The translations under genes were made by a program, and so were the position numbers. From Haberlea rhodopensis (taxonomy: Eukaryota; Streptophyta; Magnoliopsida; Lamiales; Gesneriaceae): 64,000 bases of DNA. The notes under the pieces were generated by a model. The model saw nothing but the letters and a program-made list of their open reading frames with translations, made no database searches and was not told the origin of the DNA. The stretch covers positions 558,001 to 622,000 of the forward strand of contig CAJQUN010000333.1 of the NCBI GenBank assembly GCA_907163345.1, written 5' to 3'. Below, piece by piece: positions 12,753 through 24,157 of the stretch; within the stretch, counting starts at the first letter, position 1; each line of letters begins with the position of its first letter.

Positions 12753-13820
12753 CTTTTAATCATCACTGATGTATTTGTAAAGCTAATGTTATTGCCAAAG
12801 CTAAAATTGTTGTTTCCAAATCAATTCTTCTGAATTTTCAATTTTACCCTCCATGTCTCACCTCATGCTCTCTCTTTCCAATTCTTTTTAACAGCTTTAG
12901 ATTTTTGTCATGCTATTATATATATGATACAATTGAAGAATATTAATGTTTTCTTTTATTGTATGGATTTACATATGTTGTTCCTGTTTATTTAAATCGA
13001 TGGATTGAATCGGTTTAAACAATTGTAATAAGAAGTGAAATTATACCGTTAACAAACATCAAACAATCAAACTACAAAAGTATTAGAGTTACATCAGTAG
13101 TTATAAACTGAAGACTTAATCAAGAAGAATTTGGAAACAATTCTGGACGAGGCCACATCAAGCCGTGTGCATGTAAACTCAAATTTGACCGCCTTAGCTT
13201 CTGGCCTCCTAGACAAGTGAGTTCCAAGATATAACGTCCAATCACCTATGTTTGGATTGAAGCAACACTCCGAGCTGTTGAGTATATTTTTTATTATTTC
13301 AAAGAAAAATAAATTAATTTCCAGATTAATGCTCTTAACTTCATATTTATATTTCTTTATTTTGGTGACGATATAGCTGGATTTCTCATGAATTTTTTGT
13401 TAATATTTCAATATTCATTTGGATTCCATGAAAACATGTATAATCTCCTCTATTCTCGAGGATGTTCTCATCTTTACCAGGAATCATGTCCATTGACCTA
13501 AGTTAGATAAAGAAAATGAACAAGTGTTTGCCGAGTAGTAATACCTGATCAGCCAGTTGGTTTGGACTTTCCTGCACGGTAAAAAAACGACTTAGTTTTG
13601 CCATGTTCTTATAGCTTACCCTAGACTCAACAGCTCGAGACCTGAACAATGCAGTGCATTATCATTTGATTATTCGGCTGATAGATTGTGTTGCTGCTTT
13701 TCTGAATAGATGAATGACTCCACTCTAATGTATATTAGATAAAGAGTTGTCCTACCTTGATTTCGAAATCAGAGGTCTCGATATTTATTTCTGGGTAAAT
13801 CAATCATTATTGACCCTGAC
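12753..13820. other. Intergenic, no supported gene
   Basis: AT-rich. A minus-strand frame without stops spans about 13090-13280 (containing GDWTLYLGTHLSRRPEAKA). It has no recognisable family and no clear start, so I do not call it. Confidence 0.4.
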
Positions 13821-13824
13821 TAGG

Positions 13825-13975
13825 GTGTGCATTTTAAATTGGGTATCGTGTACCCGATCCGACCCAACTCAATCAGGTTTTACCATATCGGGTCTTGTAT
13901 CACCACAAAAAAAAAATCGGTTTGGGTTTGGCGTCGGGTTTTAAAACTACAACCCAATCAGGTTCAGGTACCCAA
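13825..13975. repeat. Dispersed GGGTnnCCC-rich repeat
   Basis: A GC-biased patch with repeated CCCGATCCGACCCAAC, GGGTCTTG, GGGTTTGG and GGTACCC words in both orientations, abutting an (AT)n tract. Such 'GGGTGTGCA...' patches are common dispersed plant repeats of MITE type. Confidence 0.4.

Positions 13976-13978
<3 letters not shown>

Positions 13979-14032
<54 letters not shown>
13979..14032. repeat. (AT)n microsatellite
   Basis: About 27 uninterrupted AT units. Confidence 0.98.
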
Positions 14033-14036
<4 letters not shown>

Positions 14037-14513
14037 GGACAGTAAATACAAGAATTTCCCTTAAATAAATGGTATATTATTTTCGAGTTGAGGAGCCTGG
14101 CTCTCACAATAGTATTAATCGACGGACTTTAGTAGGTTGCAGAAAGCTTTAAAGAGTTGTCAATAGGCATAAATGGGTTTACATTGCAGCGTATGGTCTT
14201 TCCTATTGTGTCCATGGGTTGATCTAGCATGTGGGCAGAAGTGGGCAATTGCCCACCAGGAACTTTGTTTCACAGGTCAGCTCAAATTTATAAGTGGAAA
14301 TTGCATTTTGGTGTTGTTTCCAGAAAGTTAGTTTAAATAAGTCTGGCAAAAAATAATGTTTACAAAAAAAATACATGTAGGAGAATTGTATTCACATAAG
14401 TTCACTTTTTAAAAAAGTTAGTTTGCAAAGGTCTTTTTTAGTTCCTAAAACAACATTAAGTTATAAAAAAAATGTATAACCTTGGTGCATATGGATGAAG
14501 AAGTAAGGTATGC

Positions 14514-15366
14514 ATTGGTGTCCGAGCTTGTTTGCTCATTTCCAAAATTTACAGCATATCAGCAATATATTGCAACGAAGAAGGTGACCCAGAGAAAAAG
14601 TAATTGGTGCAGAAAATTATAAAAAGTAACTGGTGCACGAAAATATAACACTGGTGCACGAAAATCATAAAAAGTAATTGGTGCACGAAAATCATAAAAA
14701 GTAACTGGTGCACGAAAATATAACCTTGGTGCACGAAAATCATAAAAAGTAACTGGTGCACGAAAATCATAAAAAAGTAACTGGTGCACGAAAAATATAA
14801 AAATAACCGGTGCATGAAAATGATAAAAAGTAACTGGTGCACGAAATTATAAAAAATAACCGGTGCATGAAAATATATTACTAATGCACAAAAGACAACA
14901 CTGGTGCACGAACTTTGTGTTAATTAACTGATGCACAAAATTTGCAAAAAAAAAACTGGTGCACGAAATATAATAATTGGTGCACGAAATTAAATGGTTC
15001 GTGAATCACTTACTTAATTGAATGGTTCGTGCATCACCCACTTGCGATTATGGTTCGTGCATCACATACTTTTTCTATGTTTCGTGCATTAGTGACTGAT
15101 TTTAATTTTCATGCATTTATTACTGATTTTCAATTTTCGTGAATCAGTAGCTGATTTTAATTTTCCTGCATCAGTTACTGATTTCATTTTTCGTGCATCA
15201 ATTACTGATTTCAATTTTTCGTGCATCTGTTACTGTAAATAATTTTCGTGCACCAGTTATTTTTTATAATTTTCGTGCACCAATTAATTTTTCTCTAGGT
15301 CATCTTCTTCGTTGCAAGTTTCAGACTGTAAATTCTGAAAATGAGCAAAGAAGCATGGACACCAAT
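14514..15366. mobile_element. Foldback element built of GGTGCACGAAA repeats
   Basis: Both ends are inverted copies: ATTGGTGTCC (14514) pairs with GGACACCAAT (15357-15366). Further in, TTTGCTCATTT pairs with AAATGAGCAAA and TTGCAACGAAGAAG pairs with CTTCTTCGTTGCAA. The arms consist of short tandem units of about 27-30 bp built on CTGGTGCACGAAAATCATAA (left) and its complement TTCGTGCACCAGTTA (right). The inversion centre is near 14995. No transposase is present. The structure would give a hairpin RNA of some 400 bp per arm. A target duplication is not clear, so the superfamily is undecided. Confidence 0.85.
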
Positions 15367-15872
15367 TTATAATAACTAAAAAACCTCAAAAGACTACAAA
15401 CAGTATATATATATATACTCTTACACACACACACATACCAGAATTGAAAAAAAATCTGGAACGATGTAATGCCTCGATATGAATCATATATGTTTGATGT
15501 GATGATTGAGTAATTATGAAATAATTACTGCATGATGTGGACTCGGGTTCGGGTGGAACCGAGTGTGAGTATTGGACATATGATGAAAAGAATAAGATTA
15601 ATGTTGAATGAATGAAACATAATTGGAAACAATGAATTGATGTACATGGTTTGTTAAACATATAGCAAGAGAGCTATGTTATGTATATGAATGATATGAG
15701 TTACATGTAGTTGATTAATAATTAAACATGCATTTGAATTTGATTTGGAATGTGGTGTGCATGTGAACTGAATTTCATATGCATGCCATTTCAGTTTGAA
15801 GAAGGATATATTAAGCTCGAATCAGATTCAAAATCACATAATACACCACAATTCACCTAGCAAATCTCTGCA

Positions 15873-15875
<3 letters not shown>

Positions 15876-15912
<37 letters not shown>
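15876..15912. repeat. (CT)n microsatellite
   Basis: About 18 CT units, within the transcribed leader part of the surrounding LTR. Confidence 0.97.
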
Positions 15913-15915
<3 letters not shown>

Positions 15916-16093
15916 CCCTTGCTTAAGCTTGTGCTTCCTTACTTGAGATTAAGCTTGGAAATCAAGCTCTAACTTGGTTAAGAAGTGAAATCAAAGCTAT
16001 TGGGTAAGGTGTTTCTTAACATATGAGGTGTATGCTTAATAGTTGAATTACTTGAGCATGGTAGTAGATATTTGATGTTTATTGATTTGGTAT

Positions 16094-17292
16094 TGTTGGA
16101 ACCGAAGAGGGGGTGAATGGGGTTCCTTGGCTACTTTAGCGTTTTAAAATAAGTTTGCAAAAATGATGAGTTTGCGCTGCGGAAGACTTCAAGTTAATCG
16201 ATAAATAAATTAAATGAAGTAATAAATAAAATGACGCATTTAAATAAAGCGGTAAATGACACAAAGATTTGTTATAGAAGTTCGGCGATGAATCGTCTAC
16301 GTCTCCTCTTTCCGGTTAGAAAACGTTTAACCGAGGTTCCACTAGAACGAAAATGATATTGGCCTTAAGGGCTCCAAGTTAGCCACAACACAATTCTTCC
16401 CGAGTAAAACAAGCTCTTCACGAGCACCACACGAGTCTTCTTGGCCTTAAGGGCTCCAAGATAGCCACACAAAACTCTTCCCGAGTTACCAACACTATTC
16501 ACGAGTCTTCTTGGCATTATGGCTCCAAGGATAGCCACAACACTTGCACCAACTTTACTTGTTGATGACATTTACAATTTCCAACTTGCGTCGGTGTTGG
16601 AGGACCTTACAATAACTCAAGTAGCACATTCACAGTGTACCAACACGAAGAATCAAAACTCACACAACAAGAAATGAATTACAAACTCCAATACAACACA
16701 AATGTATGAAGTTTGCAATGCTAAAGTAATTTGAAATGATCAAGGCTTTCTTGTAGTTTATAGTCTTGTTTATTGTATTCAAAATGCTGCAAAACATTCA
16801 TATTTATAGTGTATGAGGCCCCCAAGGCTCCTACTAGCCGTTGCTACACTTAAAGCTTGAATCACTCCAAGATCGCCTCGGACATCGCCTCAGGCGATCA
16901 CCATCGTCGCGCCCCAACGGTCACAATCTAACACACATCGCCTCAGGCGATCAATACCACAAATCAATGTCGTAGCCTCGGTTGCTCAAAATCATCCATC
17001 GCCTCGGGCGTTCAGGCCATCGCCTCGGGCGTTCGTGCCATGCGCACGGGCCTCGGTGTCGCCTCTGTCGATGAGCGTGGCAATACCCTTCCTGGCTGCC
17101 ATCGCCTGGGGCGATCTGCCCTAAGCCTTGCACAATTGATTTTCTCCAATCAATCCACTTTTCAACCATTAAACATGTACACTAAGTAGACACATTAGTA
17201 TAACAAACACAAGTTTTGTTGATCATCAAAACTCATAAATAATTTGGAGATAAATAAAGTATTAAACACAACAATGCATTTAAGGCTCAACG
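16094..17292. mobile_element. Nested solo LTR, 1199 bp, with 5-bp target duplication
   Basis: Starts TGTTGGAACCGAAG and ends GCTCAACG, where TGTTG...CAACA is expected; the last base is changed. GGTAT flanks it on both sides (16089-16093 and 17293-17297), and the surrounding LTR continues across the insertion. Inside are three copies of a 70-82 bp unit starting TTGGCCTTAAGGGCTCCAAG (16359, 16441, 16511). There are also several TCGCCTCAGGCGA-type palindromes (near 16885, 16938, 16998, 17018, 17100). No coding sequence is present. Confidence 0.82.
16359..16565. repeat. Three-copy tandem repeat inside the nested LTR
   Basis: Units starting at 16359, 16441 and 16511 share TTGGCnTTAnGGCTCCAAG, then TAGCCACA, then CTCTTCCCGAG or CACGAGTCTTC. 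The third copy is shorter and more diverged. Confidence 0.9.
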
Positions 17293-17489
17293 GGTATGCA
17301 TGGAATTAAAGAACATGAACTTGTTTTTCATGATACAAATGAGCATAGCATGATGTAGTATAACTTTGGTGCAAATTTGGAGGTGTGATATGAAGCATGG
17401 AGGTAGAACCATGGGGATAAAATTGAAAATCGCCATGTTCTGAAACTGTTCGATCGCTGAGACAGAGGAAAGTTTAAGGTGGTTTATGC

Positions 17490-17665
17490 TTGGAGCAATC
17501 GATCGTTGCATGTGACCGATCGATCACGAGTTGTAGCGATCGATCGCTAAAAAACGACCGATCGATCGCTAGAAGGCCGTAGCATTTTATGAAATTCAGA
17601 CTTTAATAGCGATCGATCGCTACCGATCACAAGGGTTAATTAGTTGGACCGATCGATCGCAAGAC
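17490..17665. repeat. Cluster of CGATCGATCG palindromes
   Basis: At least five near-identical palindromes of form GCGATCGATCGC or CCGATCGATCGC within about 175 bp (for example 17536-17547 and 17609-17620). They are GC-balanced in an AT-rich setting and lie in the 3' half of the chromovirus-type LTR. Confidence 0.93.
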
Positions 17666-18474
17666 CACGATTATAAAATGTGGTATTTTCTTGGTAGTTG
17701 TCTAATGACATGGTTTATGACATTGTATATTGTTGATTTTACATGTAGCATCGTCGCAGGGGATAGGACAACGATGCGGTTAAACATTGACGCCTGACTT
17801 TATATATTTTGTGTCGCACGACAGGTACTTGTTGACGTACGGGTATTGATGTTATTGATATGGTGATGTTGAGCATTTTGAGATTGAGACATTGATTGTT
17901 GTAATCATATTATTATAAATTGATGTTGTTGAGGCATACAGTTGATGTCATATGAGAGGTATGTCATTATTGGAATATGCTTTGGCTGATCATACAGTTG
18001 ATGCCATATGAGAGGTATGCAATTATTGGGCATATGCTTTGGCTGTGATAACGTGTGAGGACAGTTATATGATATGTGCTGCTAATATGGGACGTGAAGG
18101 CTGAGCCACTAATATATTGAGCTGAGAGGAATATCATATCGGTCCCGTTATAACAAGATGATAGTGAAGACATGTCATGACATGTTTGCATATTGAGATG
18201 CATGATACAGAACAATCACAGTTGCGATTTTACGATGGTTATTTATCGTATAATGTTTGCTTATTGATATAGAACTGAGATGGTTGTCTATCAATACTCA
18301 TGTTATGTGATTGTTTATGTAGGGACTCATAGATGTTGGAAGACGGGATTGTGAGTCGAATTCTGTTGCGATCTGAACCATTGAATATGAGTTGAACTTC
18401 CTTTAGGTTGTTCTGATGTACATGTGTTGTATATTATGTCAGGGTTTTGTTAGGATTTTGTAAATGTTGTAACA

Positions 18475-20405
18475 ACTGACATAGTAAAACTCTTAATCAT
18501 TGTATCTTATTACTTAAATCCTACTCACATATGTATAAAGATTTATTACCCTTTTCTATTTATGTTAGGCCATTTTTAAACACAAATTTTATTTTAACGC
18601 AGCTTTTGCACTAAATACAAAACTCATATCCAACATATCTATTTCAAACTTTACTATATAAATAATATTCCATAGAATATTTCTTTTTAATTTCATTAAT
18701 AATTATTATTTTACTCCTTTATATATTTATTTATAAGTTTATGTTTTAGATAGATTACTAATGAAATTTAATTTATTTAAATATTTAATTTAATTTATTA
18801 ATTAACTTAACTTAACTTAACTTAATTGTAATTCAAACACATACAAAAAATAAATGCCAAACAAATGTCAAAAGTTAAAAATATTATATTTCAAAATCAT
18901 AATCAAACAAATGTTAATTATTTAAATAATCACATCACTCACGCTAATATCAATTATGGGACATATATAATCACTTTTTTTAAAAAATTATCCACATAAG
19001 AAATCCAATACCTTTCTAACTAAAAAAAATATCATTTTTTAAAAATTTGTAATCCAAATTTGATGTATGAAATTAATATGATTTGTCCTAAAAAAGAAGA
19101 AATATGATTTGTGTAGAGAACACAAGTAAGAGATATGAATACAAAGGAGTGGGAATGCCCCCTCCGTACCAGTCTCGCTTCCGCCGCCGCACACATTATT
19201 ATGACTCTTCTACCGCGTGCTTCAATACAGTCATCGCATTCCCACTAATCAATGTTTTTTTATGATTATTATTATTATATCCTTACCTTCTAGTAGTATG
19301 AACTTGGTAAGTGATGGGGGTGGGAATAGGACGAATCTTGGGTAATCTGATCGGATATTCGGGATTTGTGTATCCAAAATCCTACCCAATCTCAAATCCG
19401 ATTATGTTGGGTACCCAACTTCAGGGTTTCGGATAAACCTAAATATCCCGACCAGTGTCGAACCCGAAATCAGAACTTGTTGATAACCCCTTGATAAGTG
19501 GGTAGAGTATATGTTACCTATATTAATTTAGATATTGGAAATTTTATAGCAATCTAAAATTATTTTTTGTTCTTTCTTTCAATAATTTTAGCAACTTGAA
19601 ATATCTAGACATCAACATATTACTATGTATCAAAAATTATAAATGATGACAATGATGCAAATTTTTTTTTATTATTATTCAAAGTTCAAGTACCATGTTT
19701 CGATTATTTTCTAGCTGGCAAAGTTTATAATCGTTGAAGCTAAAGCAATAGTCTAACCATGGAAGTGAAAATTGGCAGGTAAATTGTACACATTTTGTAA
19801 TTATTAAAAATAATTAATGCTAAGGGTTGACATATTGTCCTTAATGGGTGTGTATAAAACCTTAATGAGACGAGTAAGCGAGTGAAGGCACGCGGGAAAC
19901 CCCACATTACTTGGGATATTCCAACAACGTCCAAAAACTTCCATTATATAGTTGAATTTGAGCACCACTCTATTTGATTCTAATTGGAAATTACACGTTT
20001 TGATTTGGAATTTCAATAATTCAATGTGTGTAGCGATGATATAAACAATATATGCTTAGAAAGAGTGTTTTTGATATTTGTAAGAAGTTTTGTTTTGGTC
20101 AATATTCTAAAATTGATGAGCCCGTTGTTATTGGGAGATGGAACCAAACAAACTGTTGGGAGTGATATACCAATCAATTTTTATGATGCTCGGGATGAAT
20201 GTATCATCTAACGTCTAAGACATAAAAGCATGGTCCAACGTCATCCACGTAGTGCAGCCATCTTGTCTACTGTCGTTTTGTACGGTGCTTTAGCAGAGTA
20301 TCCACTATATAATAAATAAAATTGTGCATCTGCTAACAGTTATAACTCTTGTTCTAGTGGTAAACGTGTTATCATAATATTTGGTATCAAAACTAGGTCA
20401 TGTGT
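18475..20405. other. Intergenic, AT-rich with dispersed repeats
   Basis: No supported gene. The block at about 19314-19490 is a dispersed repeat that recurs inverted at 49606-49760. The rest is poly(A/T)-rich. Confidence 0.5.
19314..19490. repeat. MITE-like repeat, copy A
   Basis: Contains GATCGGATATTCGGGATTTG and GGGTACCCAACTT. It matches, in inverted orientation, the block at 49606-49760 (shared GATATTCG, GATTTG, GGATATCC-type words). Terminal repeats are too worn to define ends. Confidence 0.5.
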
Positions 20406-20406
20406 T

Positions 20407-20490
20407 ATGTATTATTATAATTCGTGGGATGATCATCTCAAAATTATCATGTATTATTATAATTCGTGGGATGATCATCTCAAAATTATC
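20407..20490. repeat. Exact tandem duplication, 42 bp unit
   Basis: The unit ATGTATTATTATAATTCGTG...AATTATC occurs at 20407-20448 and again at 20449-20490, essentially identical. Confidence 0.95.
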
Positions 20491-20914
20491 GTGTTATTTT
20501 AATATTTTGTAAATATGATATAAATAAGCAAGGAAAAGGGTTATGTATTATTATACTTGTCTTTTCTTGATTATCCCCTAAGATAAAACAAGTGTTAAAG
20601 TTTTCTTATGCATTTCACGCTGTGAAAAGAAAATTTTGAATGAGTTATTTAAAAACGTGAAGAATATGTTAATAACATGTGCAGGATGTTCTAAAAACAT
20701 TTAATATTTACGATAATCATTTAATATATACGATAATCGACAATTAATTTTCTTCACAGAAATAAAATTCATAATTTAATTACAAATTAATTTTATAACT
20801 AATTTAATTAGCGCAGGATCGACAGTAACTGGAGCATATTACTTTGTTAATATTGCATTACACGCTTGCATTTAATGCTTCTCACATTTCATATTTAAAC
20901 TATTTTATTAATCA

Positions 20915-20917
<3 letters not shown>

Positions 20918-20964
<47 letters not shown>

Positions 20965-20979
20965 GTATATATATATATA
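20918..20979. repeat. (AT)n microsatellite with TATG interruptions
   Basis: An AT dinucleotide run with two GTATAT interruptions near its 3' end. Confidence 0.95.
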
Positions 20980-21146
20980 ATTCATTCTGACAACAAAATT
21001 TTTCGGGATCCATCAGAAAGTAGATTTAATGCTACCCAAAAAATTTAGGCCATTGAAAATATGTATTATCAACAATAATTAAGAATATAATATCAATGTA
21101 TTGAGGTATACTACATAAATAATAAAAGAAATTAAGTCGGGTCGAA

Positions 21147-21152
21147 CACGTG
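21147..21152. promoter_or_regulatory. G-box CACGTG upstream of the ERF gene
   Basis: A perfect CACGTG about 460 bp upstream of the ERF start codon, within ACACGTGT. Such cores are bound by bZIP and bHLH factors and are frequent in stress- and ABA-responsive promoters. Use at this site is inferred only. Confidence 0.35.
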
Positions 21153-21532
21153 TGCCAGTCTTCTCCAAATATTTCTATCGGTTAGAATATACGCTTCAAT
21201 TCTCTTGAACTCGAAATCTACGTATAACTTCGAGCCATGTCTTATTCGCTCGTCATCTCGTTCTCGTTAAATGATCAAAATCCACGGACTCCACTTGACT
21301 CACAGGTGCATTGTTGGACAAACGTCGTAGGTGACCAAACCATCGTAAACGAATTTGTTACATCTTTCTCTTCTTGATAATATGTCTTATCTTGCTAATA
21401 TAATTTATTAAATATAATTTAGATTTTAGAACATCAAAATAAAAAATTATATTTTCCACGAATTGAAAAGAAATTATGCATAATAATTGAGGATATACAA
21501 TCGTCCAAGCGTGTCGGCCAAGCAGAAGTAGC

Positions 21533-21540
21533 TATAAATA
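21533..21540 (+). promoter_or_regulatory. TATA box of the ERF gene
   Basis: TATAAATA lies 66 bp upstream of the ATG at 21606. That places transcription start near 21565-21570 with a short leader. Confidence 0.75.
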
Positions 21541-21605
21541 TTCAACATAACTCCAACTTCCAATCCCAGGAATTGCTCACGCAGTGGTCAGTAAAGTCAA
21601 TAGAA

Positions 21606-22085
21606 ATGGTTGTTGAAACATTTGAGAAAGTTGCCGTGGGCGGGGGTGCTACGCCTCCAATCTATGTAAAGAAGGGGCCGCAGTTCCGCGGCGTCAGGAA
21701 GCGGCCATGGGGAAGATACGCCGCCGAGATCCGGGATCCGTGGAAGAAAACGAGGAAGTGGCTTGGGACATTTGACACCGCCGAGGAAGCGGCGCTGGCC
21801 TACGATGAGGCGGCGAGGAGTCTTCGCGGTTCGAAAGCGAAGACGAACTTCACGTACGGCGATGTTTCCTCAGTACCGCCGATGTCGCTAAACTCGAACG
21901 CTGCGTATTGGCGGTCTCCGGACTTCTTCCGCACTATTGAAGAAACTACAACGCGGCGGTCGGAATACCCAGGGTATAAGATAGAGGAGGTAGGTGCGGT
22001 AGTGATGAATGAGCAGGAGAAGCAAATGAGGAGCGAGAAGAAACCGTTTCTGTTCGACCTGAACCTTCCGGCGCCGCTATTTTGA
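21606..22085 (+). CDS. ERF transcriptional repressor (AP2/ERF group VIII type)
   Basis: Single-exon gene for a 159-residue nuclear DNA-binding protein. The AP2/ERF domain spans about residues 27-83 (FRGVRKRPWGRYAAEIRDP, then KTRKWLGTFDTAEEAALAYD and AARSLRG). It keeps the ERF-type residues expected for GCC-box binding. The C-terminus ends FLFDLNLPAPLF, a DLNxxP EAR motif that recruits TOPLESS-type co-repressors. This short layout fits group VIII repressors of the ERF3/4/9-12 kind; I cannot assign the exact orthologue. The open frame extends 11 codons upstream to a TTG, but the first ATG is at 21606. A TATA box lies just upstream. GC content is well above its surroundings. No defects are seen. 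Confidence 0.96.
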   Translation: MVVETFEKVAVGGGATPPIYVKKGPQFRGVRKRPWGRYAAEIRDPWKKTRKWLGTFDTAEEAALAYDEAARSLRGSKAKTNFTYGDVSSVPPMSLNSNAAYWRSPDFFRTIEETTTRRSEYPGYKIEEVGAVVMNEQEKQMRSEKKPFLFDLNLPAPLF

Positions 22086-24157
22086 CTAAGCCTGCGGTGC
22101 TTAGTGATTGGAGTTGTCGCCGCCGTCGGGGATGGACCGATGGATAAATGTGGTTAACGGGTCAATATTTGGTGGTTAAGTGTTTTTAATCCGTTTTCCA
22201 CTTTTGCCCCGGGATGAGTCATGGGTTCCATATTTATGTAGGAAAACAAGGTGATTTCGCGAGGGCATTTTTGTCTAAATAATATTTATTAAAATATATT
22301 TGATATGATTTCTGTTTTTTAAGTATTTCCTTCCACAAGAAGAGTAAAGAAGATTGAATGGGATGGCTTGATTTTTAATGAATTCCGTACATTTATTGGT
22401 GATGTATTAGTGGAAATTTATAGCCGCCTCCGACCACAGAGTATGGAAATAGTTATACATATACCAATTAGTATTTGAAAATAATTTATATAGAAAAGAT
22501 AATTTAAAGAATATGCGTAAAATATGTTTTTAATAACTGAGATTTTATAAAAATCTTTGTACGCGATGCATATACACGAAATAAATTATAATATAAAATA
22601 TAAATTTAGATATAGTAATTTTTTTTTAAATATAATAAATTCAAAGTAATTTTTTTTAAAGTTAATGTTTGAAATTATAATTTATTATGTTATATTTTAT
22701 GAAAAATACTAATATAATGGGAAAGATGTACTTTGGGAAGAAAATTTGATATGATATGAGATACCAAATGTAGTTACTCTAAGAACCTCATATTTTATAT
22801 TTAGATATAGATAAATCATAAATGTATCACGGTCAAGCTTCAAGCTTTACTAGATTAAGTGTTTTTAGTATGAGTTTAAGCGTAAACAAAAAGTTTATCT
22901 AAGTTTTGCTATTAGTCTCAATATCAGGTCAATCAATAGATTAAATAACACAATAAATTTCAGAATCAATAGATAAATTATTGTGTAATCGGGTTCTAAG
23001 ATATTTTTGCAAGCTACTCCATCGCCGATCGTCTCACAAGCTAATCCGTCTTCGGTGAAGTTGCGCTTCATTCTCAAATAATGGGCTTTTTTGGAGATAC
23101 AAAGATAAAAGAAGGGTTTTGAGCCTTTCGAGGTTTTATTTTGTAGGGAATTTAGCTTTAAGTTGTCTCGCTTTTTCGCACATTTTCAGAACAGTCGGCA
23201 GAAGTAAGACTTCTAACTCATAAAATATTAGATCCCGTTTGATTCATGAAATAAGATATGTGAAGAATGTATGAATGATTGACAAGAAAATGAAAGTTAA
23301 AGACAAAAAAATTTTAGTATGAGAAATTATATATTCAATATGATTTTAAAATGATGACTAACTTTTATGCTTGTCATGCATAAATGAAACAATAATTTGT
23401 AACGAGGTAATAGATTGGGATGGAATTCTTAGTCAATGGCCAAATATTGGATATTGTGTATTTATTAATATTATTATATTATGCTTTTTTTTTGTCCGTC
23501 ATGTTTTTTTGTTCTTTTGACAATTTTTGTTCTTTTGACAATTTTTAAACTAAGGGAAGACAAACTTGAATTCGAATCGTTTATAAAGAGAAATAATGAT
23601 CATTAGGCCACAATTCTGGTCGTCTATATTATACTTAGTAAGTGCTCTCAAATGTGTCAAGTGATTTGTTCTTCATTCCGGGTGTCAAGAATAATTGGTG
23701 AGAAGAATTTGATCAGTCAGACAAATTGTAGGGGCAATAACTACTACCTATGTCATGTTAATAGTTAATGAATTTACACTAGAATTTTATATTTCATAAG
23801 ACTTTTCTTATTTCGAAATTTCTTCATGAAATTGGTTTAAGTGCACAATAACAATAGCATAATAAATAGTATAGCACTCCATATGAGGCATATAACATTG
23901 CTTGTTATTAATTTTAATAATTAGGAAAAATCTAGGGAAAATTAAAAATAAATCTCTAATCCTAAGTTTAACTTTCTTTTTACTCTCCACCTAAAATTTC
24001 TTCAAAGATTCATGCATATTTGCATCTTATCATTTATATTTACTCATTGGAGAGAGAAAAGTTTAAAATTAATACCAAATTACCGTTATGTTTAAGTTTT
24101 TGGCATTTTGCTTATTCTAAGCATAATATTGCGTAGTTTAAGCCGTGATCCTTAAAA
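22086..24157. other. 3' flank of ERF and AT-rich intergenic DNA
   Basis: No supported gene. The block near 23230-23470 opens with GATCCCGTTTGATTCATGAA, a phrase typical of small plant MITEs, but I could not define its two ends. Confidence 0.45.

Larger units (their letters stand above)
15465..18474 (+). mobile_element. Chromovirus-type solo LTR, with nested insertion
   Basis: Begins TGTAATGCCTCGATATGAAT and ends GTTGTAACA. The TGTAAnGCCyCG start is typical of Ty3 chromovirus LTRs. It contains a (CT)n tract (15876-15912), a leader with a GGTAAGG donor-like site near 16003, an array of CGATCGATCG palindromes (17490-17665), and a pair of 'catacagttgatg..catatgagaggtatg' repeats (about 17935-18030). 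A 1.2-kb solo LTR is nested at 16094-17292. Without it the LTR is about 1.8 kb. The flanks AACGA and ACTGA are at best an eroded target duplication. No internal coding region accompanies it. Confidence 0.6.

Noticed and set aside
14549..14842. Overlapping open frames with repeated HQLLF and APVTF units
   Set aside because: They arise from the tandem units of the foldback element read in three frames. They are not repeat proteins.
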